This document shows, piece after piece, positions 1-7,283 of a DNA stretch of 64,000 nucleotides. The notes below the pieces were generated by a model. The model ran no database searches. It saw only the letters and a program-made list of their open reading frames with translations, and was not told where the DNA came from. The stretch is from Azospirillum sp. B510 (lineage in GTDB: Bacteria > Pseudomonadota > Alphaproteobacteria > Azospirillales > Azospirillaceae): contig NC_013854.1 in NCBI RefSeq assembly GCF_000010725.1, positions 2,633,001 through 2,697,000 on the forward strand, given 5' to 3'. The stretch's first letter is position 1, and every line of letters begins with the position of its first letter. Position numbers and translations under genes: made by a program.

Positions 1-686
1 GAGCGCGGCCGGCGTTGGGCCAGCGCCGCCGCCAGCAAGCCGCCCATGCAATAGCCGACCACCGGCACCGGCCCGCCCACCGCCTCCACGACGACATCCA
101 GGGCGCGCTCCAGCCGGCCGGCGATATAGTCGGTCAGGGTGAACCGGCGCTCCAGCGGTCCGGGCCTGCCCCAATCCAGCAGGAAGGGTCGGAGTCCGCG
201 CGCCGCCAGCCAGCGCAGCAGGCTCCTGTCCCGCGACAGATCCAGGATATAGCCGCGGTTCACCAGCGACGGCACGAACAGCACCGGCCTGCCCCCGGCC
301 GCCGCCCCATAATCCAGCAGGCGCGATCCACCCTCCGTCCAAACCGTCGGCGGATCGGGCAGGTCGCGTCGGTAGGGGTGATGACGGTAACGCTCGATCC
401 CGCTCAGGACGGCATCGACGCGCCGGCGGATCTCGCGGTCAACCTCCCGGCCCAGGGGGTCGGCGGCGCCTGCCCGCGCGCGCTCCCCCCCGGCCGGATG
501 CCGGCGATCCAACAGCGTCCGATCCGCCAGCGCCATGTCCGCCCTGAGCGCCGCCGCCCGCTCCCGCAGGGCCGGCGACCAGGGAAGCAAGCCGCTCCTC
601 AAGAGCGGCAATGCGGTCGAGGAGCTGAGCAAGCTGCCCAGAGCCGCCGTCAGATGCAGGGCCAGCGGACGCGGCCCCTGCCGCAT
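1..686 (-). CDS. PhaC-like polyhydroxyalkanoate synthase / alpha-beta hydrolase (3' part cut by window edge)
   Basis: The visible part is the N-terminal 228 residues or so of a PhaC-type acyltransferase that would polymerise hydroxyacyl-CoA into PHA granules. It reads MRQGPRPLALHL at the start. A block follows with IERYRHHPYRRDLPDPPTVW and LLDYG, then VLFVPSLVNRGYILDL. Near the edge is the lipase-like box GYCMGG (about 43-59), whose Cys is the expected nucleophile of PHA synthases. The C-terminal Asp and His lie outside the window. The ATG at 686 is the best start, because no earlier start lies in this frame before the next gene's core. It has no clear ribosome binding site, so it may be translated by coupling. 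It overlaps the upstream minus-strand gene by 248 bases in another frame, which is unusual. The assignment to PhaC rather than a general hydrolase is an inference from the box and the flanking motifs. Confidence 0.75.
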   Translation of the reverse strand, partial: MRQGPRPLALHLTAALGSLLSSSTALPLLRSGLLPWSPALRERAAALRADMALADRTLLDRRHPAGGERARAGAADPLGREVDREIRRRVDAVLSGIERYRHHPYRRDLPDPPTVWTEGGSRLLDYGAAAGGRPVLFVPSLVNRGYILDLSRDRSLLRWLAARGLRPFLLDWGRPGPLERRFTLTDYIAGRLERALDVVVEAVGGPVPVVGYCMGGLLAAALAQRRPR

Positions 687-1047
687 CGGCTGGCGGGGCG
701 GAGTCCCGTCCGCCCGGCTGTCGTCCGCCAGACGCTCGCTCATCGGAAGGCCGTCCGTGTTGAGGGGTGCCGGTGTTCGGGAAGGGACCGGGCCGGGGAT
801 CCCAGCCGGTGCCGGCCATAGAGCCGCCAGCGAAGCCGAATCCCGCCGGCCCCGGTCCGAACGGAGCCACCCCCTGCCCCATCATCTGGAACAGGCGGGT
901 CATCATGTCCGCCATCTCCGGATCGGCGGCGCAGGCCGTCCATTGGTCCTGCCACAGGTCCAGATAGCGGCGGGCCAGCGATTCGTATGAAGGCGGATCG
1001 CCGGGCGACGGATCGGGGGAGCGGTCTGGAGTCGACGGGTCGGCCAT
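439..1047 (-). CDS. Putative PHA synthase accessory protein (PhaE-like in layout), function unproven
   Basis: This encodes 202 residues starting MADPSTPDRS. The N-terminus has a helical segment (SYESLARRYLDLWQDQW, about 21-37), then a Gly/Pro/Ala-rich linker with phenylalanines. A predicted coiled coil (LLDRIAALEERLASL, about 139-153) follows, and the tail ends in a run of arginines. Its position directly upstream of, and overlapping, a PhaC-like gene, plus the helical and coiled-coil make-up, suggests a granule or synthase accessory subunit like PhaE. I cannot show homology. The last 248 bases also encode the start of the PhaC-like protein in another frame. In the overlap this frame uses CTT, GCT and ATT codons that are rare elsewhere here, as expected if two frames constrain the bases. 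Confidence 0.55.
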   Translation of the reverse strand: MADPSTPDRSPDPSPGDPPSYESLARRYLDLWQDQWTACAADPEMADMMTRLFQMMGQGVAPFGPGPAGFGFAGGSMAGTGWDPRPGPFPNTGTPQHGRPSDERASGGRQPGGRDSAPPADAAGAASAGPASDGGSGQLAQLLDRIAALEERLASLVAGPAGAGGGAQGGHGAGGSDAVGSPASGRGGARAGRRRRPPGPGG

Positions 1048-1345
1048 GGCGGGAGTATAGGGATGACAGGGTCGGATTGACCAGTCCGGGATGGCTCCCC
1101 ACCTGTCCTTTCGGATATCGGCCGATGCCTCCGGCGCCGCCCCGCCCCTCCGCTCACGCCGGCAGGCCCGACGGGGGCGCGGCGCTATGCCGCGGCGCAA
1201 GGCTGGACAAATTGCTATTCCTTCGAGTAGTCCTAATGACGGAACAATTTCCGCTGCTTGACCCGCGTGTTCCGGAACAGCATGGGCTTGCCTACCGCCC
1301 GTTCGCGCATGGCCCGGAACGCGTCCCTTCTTGAAAGAGTCCGCG

Positions 1346-1984
1346 ATGGCCGACAAGGAAGACCAGAAGTCCGCTCCGATCACGATCAAGAAGTACGCCA
1401 ACCGGCGGCTCTACAACACCGCGACCAGCAGCTATGTCACGCTGGACCACCTCTGCCAGATGGTGAAGGACGGGCTAGATTTCGTGGTCTATGACGCGAA
1501 GACGGGCGAGGACATCACCCGCTCCGTGCTGACCCAGATCATCGTGGAGGAGGAAAGCAAGGGCCAGAACCTGCTGCCGATCAGCTTCCTGCGCCAGTTG
1601 ATCGGCTTCTACGGCGACAACATGCAGTCGGTGGTCCCGCGCTATCTGGAATATTCGATGCAGGCCTTCTCGCGCAATCAGGAGCAGATGCGCGATTATT
1701 TCCAGAACACGCTGGGCGGCATGTTCCCATTCGGCCGGCTGGACGAGGTCAGCAAGCAGAACATGGCGATGTTCGAACGCGCCATGCGCATCTTCACGCC
1801 CTTCGGCGCCGCCGGCGCCACGGACGAGGCCCCCGGCGGACAACGCCCGGCCAACCCGGCGACCGCCCCGACGCCCGCCGCCACGGCCGGCGCCACCTTC
1901 GACGAATTGCAGAAGCAGATCGACGAGTTGCAGAAGCAGATCGCCAGCATCGCCAGCCCGGGCGGCAAGTCGGATACGAAGTGA
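1346..1984 (+). CDS. phaR: Polyhydroxyalkanoate synthesis repressor PhaR
   Basis: PhaR is a DNA-binding repressor that also binds PHA granules and controls phasin and synthase genes. The 212-residue product has the PHB accumulation regulatory N-terminal domain at about residues 8-70 (IKKYANRRLYNT, then SYVTLDHLCQMV and YDAKTGEDIT). The PHB_acc repeat follows (LIGFYGDNMQSVVPRYLEYS, then FSRNQEQMRDYF). An Ala/Pro linker and a short coiled coil (LQKQIDELQKQIASI) close the protein. The ATG at 1346 is preferred over TTG 1331 because GAAAG lies about 8 bases upstream and the protein then begins MADKEDQK. It is divergent from the PHA synthase genes. The roughly 300-base gap between them (1048-1345) must hold both promoters, though I cannot pin down an operator there. 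Confidence 0.93.
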   Translation: MADKEDQKSAPITIKKYANRRLYNTATSSYVTLDHLCQMVKDGLDFVVYDAKTGEDITRSVLTQIIVEEESKGQNLLPISFLRQLIGFYGDNMQSVVPRYLEYSMQAFSRNQEQMRDYFQNTLGGMFPFGRLDEVSKQNMAMFERAMRIFTPFGAAGATDEAPGGQRPANPATAPTPAATAGATFDELQKQIDELQKQIASIASPGGKSDTK

Positions 1985-2052
1985 CCGGAAATCTTAGCCC
2001 ATCCGGCGGAAAACAGCCCGCCGGAAAAGGTTCCAGACAGAGAACGGCACAG

Positions 2053-2078
2053 AAGGCGGGGTCATACCCCGCCTTTTT
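2053..2078 (+). terminator. Rho-independent terminator of phaR
   Basis: A GGCGGGG/CCCCGCC stem with a short loop is followed by TTTTT, about 70 bases after the phaR stop. Confidence 0.85.
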
Positions 2079-2170
2079 CATTGCGCCGGTCAGGACGGGC
2101 GCGCAGCCTCGAGGGGGTGCGGGGTGCCGATCGGGCCGGTCCGCCACTCATCGGCCCGCGTTCATCAGCC

Positions 2171-2202
2171 CGCCCAACCGTCAGGCCCGCCCAACCGTCA
2201 GG
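2171..2202. repeat. 15-bp direct repeat before a small gene
   Basis: CGCCCAACCGTCAGG occurs at 2171-2185 and again at 2188-2202, separated by two bases. The second copy runs into the GGAGGG ribosome binding site of the gene starting at 2215. Confidence 0.7.
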
Positions 2203-2214
2203 AGGGAACCGACC

Positions 2215-2433
2215 ATGACCACCGAGCTCACCACCTCGATCACGCTGACCAGCGACGACCCGCGCGAGGTCGCGCGTTTCGAGAATTTGCTGCGCGACTG
2301 GCTCAGCCATCAGCCGGGCGTGGCCGGCATGGCCGTCGCCGCCCGCGGCACCGACGCGGCGGCGGAAAGCATCTGGCGCGCCGCCCGCAAGGCGACCTTC
2401 GGCCCGGCGCTCAAGAACCCGTTCGCTCCTTGA
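2215..2433 (+). CDS. Small conserved-looking hypothetical protein (72 aa)
   Basis: The protein begins MTTELTTSITL and has no family I recognise. It is soluble with no signal peptide, and has a helical middle (EVARFENLLRDWLSHQ) and a C-terminal WRAARKATFGPALKNP. A strong GGAGGG ribosome binding site lies 8 bases before the ATG. It stands alone between the phaR terminator and the convergent synthetase gene, so it probably has its own promoter in 2080-2210. Codon use matches its neighbours, which supports it as a real gene. The helical LLRDW and GMAV elements give no safe functional clue. Confidence 0.7.
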   Translation: MTTELTTSITLTSDDPREVARFENLLRDWLSHQPGVAGMAVAARGTDAAAESIWRAARKATFGPALKNPFAP

Positions 2434-2457
2434 GAACCGCACTCCCAGCAGCCGGGA

Positions 2458-3648
2458 TCAGCTCCTGAACAGGTGCGGGATCATCGCCGAGTCCGGACCG
2501 ACACCGGCCCCCAGGCGCGGATCGGCCGATTCCCGCACCGCCATGCCCAGGCATTTGTCGCCGACGATCCAGGCGTGCAGGATCGCGCGCGTGTCCTCCT
2601 CGCGGAAACAGGGTGGGGTTTCCAGCCAGACCGCGCCATGGGTGGCGACATCCTGTCCCATGTCCGGGCCGTCGTCGGCAATCACCGTCCCATGCTCCAG
2701 GATGCGGGTCGGCGCGGCATCCAGCCCATACAGGGCGCGGACGCTCACCAGATCGGCACCGGCCACACCGCTGGGGTCGAGCGCGGCACGGCACAGGTTG
2801 GGGTGGCGCGGATACAGATGGGAGAGAACCGCCAGCAGCCCATGGTTGGACCACAGCCAGCACCACAAGGGTGACAGCACGCTCATGCCGCTGCTGCGCA
2901 GCCGCTGAAGGAAGCCGTCATCGGCCAGCCCGTCCCAGGGATAAAGCTTGGCCAGCCAGGAGATCGGCTGCCCCTCGTCGTCGAGGAATCGGCGGCCGTC
3001 CCAGGCGATGGCGTGGAGCGGCAGCAGACGGGTGTCGATGCCGGCCTCCGCCGCGGTGGCGGCGAGATAGACCAGTTCGCCCTCGCGCACCGGGTCGGGG
3101 GTGGCGCAGGTCGCATGCATGCGCCCACGGCCGGGCAGGTCGGACGCCAACTCCTCCCAGCGCTCGACCAACGCCTCATGCAGACCGTTGAACTGGCTGG
3201 CGTCGGGCGCCATCGCCTCGCGCCAGTTGCGCTGAATCATCGAGGCGGCGAACAAGCCTTCGCAGGTGTCGTAGTTGCAGCCCAGCAACTTGACGCTGTC
3301 GCGCCCGTCATAGGCCAGCGTCAGCCGCCCGGCCAGGCCGCCCGCGCGCTCGTTGCGCCGCCCGCCAGCCCAGTAATCGGCCCAGGACGCCTCCAGGATG
3401 CGGGCCAGATCACCACGGATGCCGAGCGGGGCGAACAGCTTGTGATCCATCACATGACGCACGGCGACGGCGATCATGCTGTGCAGTTCGTCGGCCACGC
3501 TCTCGATCAGATCGATCTGCGAGGCGGTGAACTCATAGAGGGCGTCCTCGCGCCAACCGGCCCCGGCCGACATGGCACGCACCCCATAGGGATATTTGCG
3601 GAGACCCGGGCGCCAGTCGGCCCGCGGCTTGGTCGTCGTCCTGCGCAT
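2458..3648 (-). CDS. Glutathionylspermidine synthase-like ATP-grasp protein
   Basis: The 396-residue product matches the glutathionylspermidine synthase / YgiC-YjfC amide-ligase family, which uses an ATP-grasp fold to join a carboxylate to an amine. The sequence shows EDALYEFTASQIDLIESVADELH at the N-terminus (pre-ATP-grasp region). It then has LTLAYDG with KLLGCNYDTCEGLF near residues 110-130, equivalent to the family's YDG and KLLEYNADTPT stretch. Later come a PWDGLADDGF segment and a C-terminal IVGDKCLGMAVRESADPRLG, the usual end of the ligase domain. AAGGAG precedes the ATG at 3648. No glutathionylspermidine amidase domain is fused and no polyamine genes are adjacent, so the substrate is unknown. 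It converges on the small gene at 2215-2433. Confidence 0.8.
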   Translation of the reverse strand: MRRTTTKPRADWRPGLRKYPYGVRAMSAGAGWREDALYEFTASQIDLIESVADELHSMIAVAVRHVMDHKLFAPLGIRGDLARILEASWADYWAGGRRNERAGGLAGRLTLAYDGRDSVKLLGCNYDTCEGLFAASMIQRNWREAMAPDASQFNGLHEALVERWEELASDLPGRGRMHATCATPDPVREGELVYLAATAAEAGIDTRLLPLHAIAWDGRRFLDDEGQPISWLAKLYPWDGLADDGFLQRLRSSGMSVLSPLWCWLWSNHGLLAVLSHLYPRHPNLCRAALDPSGVAGADLVSVRALYGLDAAPTRILEHGTVIADDGPDMGQDVATHGAVWLETPPCFREEDTRAILHAWIVGDKCLGMAVRESADPRLGAGVGPDSAMIPHLFRS

Positions 3649-3969
3649 GCCCGCTCCTTCCGATCCGCGAAAATCAGCGCCGACGGATCAACGCCGACAG
3701 GCCGGACGGGCCGTCGCGGCGATGCGCCGGAACACGGAAAGCGGGATGGGCGGCAGGCAGGTCAACGGTCCACTGGTCAACGGTCAACTCCGGGAGGCCA
3801 ATCCTCAGACAGACGCGGATGCTCGCGACGCAATCGCTGCGACGCAAGAACAGCCTTGCGTATGTACCCCGCTCCGCGGCCGCATGCCAGCGCGCATCCG
3901 CGATGGCTCACCCGCCGGCCGAATCCGGCAGGACGCGAGCCGAGGCCCCGGACGGCATCGGATGCCGAA

Positions 3970-4007
3970 AAACACCGGGCCGCTGCGGCGAAAGGCGGCA
4001 GCGGCCC
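3970..4007 (-). terminator. Hairpin terminator after the 4050-4421 gene, within a gene-free gap
   Basis: A 10-bp perfect stem (GGGCCGCTGC at 3977-3986 with GCAGCGGCCC at 3998-4007) is followed on the minus strand by GGTGTTTTT. It lies 43 bases past the stop of the minus-strand gene at 4050. The rest of the 3649-4049 gap shows no convincing gene on either strand. Confidence 0.6.
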
Positions 4008-4049
4008 GAGCCGGCCATTGGTCGTCAACCGGTGGTCGGCCGGCGCGCG

Positions 4050-4421
4050 TCAGATCAAGGGGGCCGACGGAAGACGCGCCAGCGACCTCATCGCCCACAA
4101 GGCCAGACGGCCACGGCGAGGCTTCATCCCGGCCACCGCCCGATGCATTGGAACAACCGCGGTCAGGGCCGGGACCAGGACCGGCCTGTCATCGCGCATG
4201 CCACCCAGGCGCTGGAGCCGGCGGGCGGACAGCACGATGCGCAGCACCTCCTCCTCCGACACCGGCCGGCGGGCCGGAACGGAGGCGAGGCTCGCCACCT
4301 CGCACAAGGCCGCCCGTTCGGCCAGCAGCCCTGTCAGGCCCTTGGCCGCCGCCGTCAATGCGGCTTCATCGTACAGGGCGAGGACAAGCGTCCTCAACCC
4401 GCGTTCCATCCGTGTGGACAT
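4050..4421 (-). CDS. Hypothetical protein (123 aa)
   Basis: The product begins MSTRMERGLRTLVLALYDEAAL, has several Ala/Leu-rich helices and a basic C-terminus (MKPRRGRLALWAMRSLARLP). I recognise no family. The ATG at 4421 has GGAG about 8 bases upstream, so I prefer it to the longer version starting at 4496. A hairpin terminator follows at 3970-4007. It is single, flanked by the synthetase gene and a tRNA pair. The second half (GMRDDRPVLVPALTAVVPMHRAVAG) is weakly hydrophobic but I would not call a membrane segment. This may be a lineage-specific gene. Confidence rests on the start signal and terminator rather than on similarity. Confidence 0.45.
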   Translation of the reverse strand: MSTRMERGLRTLVLALYDEAALTAAAKGLTGLLAERAALCEVASLASVPARRPVSEEEVLRIVLSARRLQRLGGMRDDRPVLVPALTAVVPMHRAVAGMKPRRGRLALWAMRSLARLPSAPLI

Positions 4422-4658
4422 GGCGGGCGCTCCGGAAAAATCGGAATTGCGTGTGGATCTCGCATGTGCCGAAGCGCGCAGGTAGGGATCCAGCACTTCG
4501 GCAGACCTGATTATCCTTTACGCGGCACCCGTTGGGCCATGCGCCCCAAGGTGGTAACACCCCGACCGCGCCTTCCTGATGCTGGAAAGCCACAGTATCC
4601 GTAGCGATAAATTTCTCTGGAATTTCCGGTGATTATCCGTCCCGGCGGACGGGAGAAA

Positions 4659-4734
<76 letters not shown>

Positions 4735-4754
4735 ACTGTATTTCTCTTGCTCTT

Positions 4755-4777
4755 CACCAACACAGGAGGTGTTGGTG
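4755..4777 (-). other. 9-bp perfect hairpin overlapping the tRNA-Leu 3' end
   Basis: CACCAACAC at 4755-4763 pairs perfectly with GTGTTGGTG at 4769-4777 around a 5-base loop. The right arm includes the encoded CCA of tRNA-Leu. No T-run follows on either strand, so it may affect 3' processing of the tRNA-Leu to tRNA-Ala transcript rather than terminate it. Confidence 0.5.
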
Positions 4778-4859
4778 CGCTTGGAGGGACTCGAACCCCC
4801 ACGGCCTTTCAGCCACTAGGACCTGAACCTAGCGCGTCTACCAATTCCGCCACAAGCGC
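4773..4859 (-). tRNA. tRNA-Leu (anticodon CAG)
   Basis: A class II tRNA with acceptor GCGCTTG pairing to CAAGCGC. The anticodon loop TTCAGGT lies between CTAGG and CCTAG, giving anticodon CAG. It has a long variable arm (TGGCTGAAAGGCCGT), T arm GGGGGTTCGAGTCCCTC and encoded CCA. Confidence 0.95.
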
Positions 4860-5005
4860 ATCCGCGTTTCTTGGGGTCACGCGGGGCGCTCTATGTACCC
4901 AGACCGACCGCCCCGCTCAAGGGAAAAATGCGCCTGCACGAAAGTTTTTCCTCCGCATGCGGGCCGGTCATCGCCGGTGGGACAGGGCGGATGGGACAGG
5001 GCCCG

Positions 5006-5950
5006 CTATTCCGCCGGCTTGATCGCATAGAAACGATAGACCCGCACGCCGGCCTCGATGGCGGCGACGCGGCGGGCCCACAACTCGACCTCCTCCATCA
5101 CCGCCAGCTTGGTCGGCATGTCGAGCTGGAATTTCTCCAGATGATCGACCAGCCCCTGGATGGCGGACAGGATCAGGCCGCGATGGGTGTCGGTGATGTC
5201 CTCGGCGATGCGCAGGTCCAGATTGCGCTGGGCAAAGGCGTTGGCCATGCGCTCCTTGGGCCACAGGTTCGGCGTCAGCGGCTCCTTTTCGCACCAGATC
5301 TGGATCGCCTTGGCGTCCATCACCTCGGTTTCGGCGATGTAGTCGGTGATCAGCAGATGTCCGCGCGGCTTCAGCGCCAGTTCCATCCCGTCGAACATCT
5401 GCTCCTTGTCGCGGACGAAGAACAGGCCTTCCTTGTAGACGATGGCGTCGACACGCTTGGGATAGCCGAAATGCTCGGGATTGAAGGTTTCGATCGGCGC
5501 CTTCTTCTCCAGCCCCATCTTGAAGGAGCGGACCATGCCCTCCTTCGCCAGCAGTTCCGACGCCTCCAGCCCGGTGACCCAACAGCCGTATTTGCCGGCC
5601 ATGGTGCGGCTGGTGCCCCCCAGCCCGGCCGCCAGATCCAGCACGCTCATCGCCGGGTTGAGGCCCAGCGGCTTGACCAGATAGGGGATGTGATCGGCAC
5701 CGCCGGGAGTGTTGAAGCCCTCGCCCCACATCTTCTCGGCCACTTCGATGCGGGTGGCGGTCCATAGCGGCTTGCCCCAGCGGTTCATGCCGGGGCCCGG
5801 GCCGCCCGAAGGCTGCGGCTGCTCCGGCTGAGGCGTCGCCCCATCACCCTTCTTCGCCTTCAGGCCGGACAGATCGTAGCCTTCCCACCACGCGTAAAGG
5901 CGTGTCTTCAGGCTCGGTCCATGCCCGGAGGTTCCGTCCTTGTCGGTCAT
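5006..5950 (-). CDS. SAM-dependent methyltransferase (class I)
   Basis: The 314-residue cytosolic protein has a basic, Pro/Gln-rich N-terminal stretch. A class I methyltransferase core follows: motif I VLDLAAGLGGTSR at about residues 133-145, an acidic strand end (TGLEAS), and the post-motif III segment ELALKPRGHLLITDYIAE, typical of Methyltransf_11 and related families. An aromatic segment before the core (MNRWGKPLWTATRIEVAEKMWGEGFN) may shape the substrate pocket. The substrate is not apparent. The start at 5950 has GAGGG six bases upstream, and an alternative in-frame ATG lies at 5962. It is the last gene of a run of minus-strand genes but is separated from mepA by 193 bases, so it is probably transcribed alone. 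Confidence 0.82.
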   Translation of the reverse strand: MTDKDGTSGHGPSLKTRLYAWWEGYDLSGLKAKKGDGATPQPEQPQPSGGPGPGMNRWGKPLWTATRIEVAEKMWGEGFNTPGGADHIPYLVKPLGLNPAMSVLDLAAGLGGTSRTMAGKYGCWVTGLEASELLAKEGMVRSFKMGLEKKAPIETFNPEHFGYPKRVDAIVYKEGLFFVRDKEQMFDGMELALKPRGHLLITDYIAETEVMDAKAIQIWCEKEPLTPNLWPKERMANAFAQRNLDLRIAEDITDTHRGLILSAIQGLVDHLEKFQLDMPTKLAVMEEVELWARRVAAIEAGVRVYRFYAIKPAE

Positions 5951-6143
5951 CGCCGCCCTCATCCCATCCGCCGATCGACAGCCCGCACGCCGCCAAATCC
6001 CGGTCGGTGGCGCACGGCACGGCATCCTCAAGGTTGTTCAGCGCAACTCACACACACCGCACACAAGAAAACCCCGGCCCCAGGTTAGACGGGCGTTGTT
6101 CGCATGCAAGCGGAAAAATTTCCCCGTGGAAACATAAGAGCGG

Positions 6144-7127
6144 TCACCGCGCCGTCTTGTCGGCCGCCGCCCCCGTCCCCGGCAGGGAGGCCATGCGCGT
6201 GCCCGCCGCGTTCAGCACGGCGGCGCAGGCCGCCGGCATCTTGCGGACCACCCGCGGTTCGGGCTTGTAACCCGGCGGATGTTCGATCGCGGGAGAGGCG
6301 CTGTCCAGCCACGAAGCCAGCTCGTCGCCGCAGCCGTCGCCTTCGGGCTGGGCGTCCTGCTGCTCGCACAGCGGGCTGCCGGCCGGACAGTTCAGGCGGA
6401 TATGCATGTGGCTGTCATGGCCATGCCAGGGCCGCAGCTTGTTCAGAAAGCCGCGGTCGGACCAGTTGCGCTGACACATCGCCAGCTTGATCGCCGGATT
6501 GACGAAGATGCGGGCGACGCGGGCGTCGCTGGCGGCGATCTGGATCAGCCTGGCCTGCCGGTCCGACCAGTCGTCGGTCACCCGCATGCGGTCGTAATCG
6601 ACATATTTGATCTCCTCCAGCCGCTCGCGCCCGGCGCGGCCCATCGGCGGCAGGTCCAGCCGCAGCCAGACATCGGCGTCCAGCCCGATCTGGTGGCTGG
6701 CATGACCGGACGGCATCGGGCCGCCGCGCGCCTGCCCCATGTCGCCGATCAGCGCGGTGCCCAGCCCGGCGAGCGCCACCCGCTGGCCGAAATCGCGGAG
6801 CATGTCGACCAGAACCGGATGGCCATAGTTGCGCTGGCGCGACAGGCGGATCACCTGATAGCCCACGCCTTCCGGCGCCAGGGCGCGGGCCCCGGCGATG
6901 CAGCCGGCGGCGTAACCGCCGATGGATCGCGGCGCCCCCAGCGAGGGGCCGGTGACCGCACCCCAGGCGACGCTGGTGGCATAGGCCGGGATCGGCGTCG
7001 GCTTCTTCTTGCGCGACTTGGCGTCGGCCCCGCCAGAGGTCAGCAAAGCAACGGCCAGCCCGATGCAAGCGACCGACTTCCAAGCGACCGTCTTGCGGGC
7101 GAACCCGCCAAAAGCGCGCAACCCCAT
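6144..7127 (-). CDS. mepA: Penicillin-insensitive murein DD-endopeptidase MepA
   Basis: MepA cleaves D-Ala-mDAP cross-links in periplasmic peptidoglycan. The 327-residue product begins with a signal peptide (AWKSVACIGLAVALLTSGGADA, cleaved near residue 36). It carries the peptidase M74 zinc motifs: MPSGHASHQIGLDADVW at about 138-154 (first His and Asp ligands) and WHGHDSHMHIRL near 234-245 (the second His pair). Conserved cysteines near the C-terminus (CPAGSPLC, CGDEL) are those expected to form disulfides. The ATG at 7127 has a GGGGGA ribosome binding site, so the longer start at 7154 is less likely. The C-terminal tail (about 50 residues after SWLD) is an Ala/Gly-rich extension. It is followed by a gap and a methyltransferase. 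Confidence 0.92.
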   Translation of the reverse strand: MGLRAFGGFARKTVAWKSVACIGLAVALLTSGGADAKSRKKKPTPIPAYATSVAWGAVTGPSLGAPRSIGGYAAGCIAGARALAPEGVGYQVIRLSRQRNYGHPVLVDMLRDFGQRVALAGLGTALIGDMGQARGGPMPSGHASHQIGLDADVWLRLDLPPMGRAGRERLEEIKYVDYDRMRVTDDWSDRQARLIQIAASDARVARIFVNPAIKLAMCQRNWSDRGFLNKLRPWHGHDSHMHIRLNCPAGSPLCEQQDAQPEGDGCGDELASWLDSASPAIEHPPGYKPEPRVVRKMPAACAAVLNAAGTRMASLPGTGAAADKTAR

Positions 7128-7283
7128 GACCGTCCCCCGCACAGCCGCCAGCACCGCCCCGGTTACGGCTATAGCGGATCGCGGTTAAGGAATGATGGAG
7201 GAGCCGTTCCAGCCGCACAACCGGACGAACAGGGGCGGGCACGGCCCATCGGTGGTGCGCCGCATGGCGGGACGGACGGCCGC

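Noticed and set aside
560..620. A frameshift in a single phaC gene
   Set aside because: The upstream ORF is open to its own stop at 439 and the PhaC-like frame continues upstream to a plausible ATG at 686 with a coding-like sequence. Two overlapping genes explain the data better than a frame error.
3777..4028. Small minus-strand open frame in the 3649-4049 gap
   Set aside because: It overlaps the terminator hairpin at 3977-4007, has no start signal and no similarity I can see.
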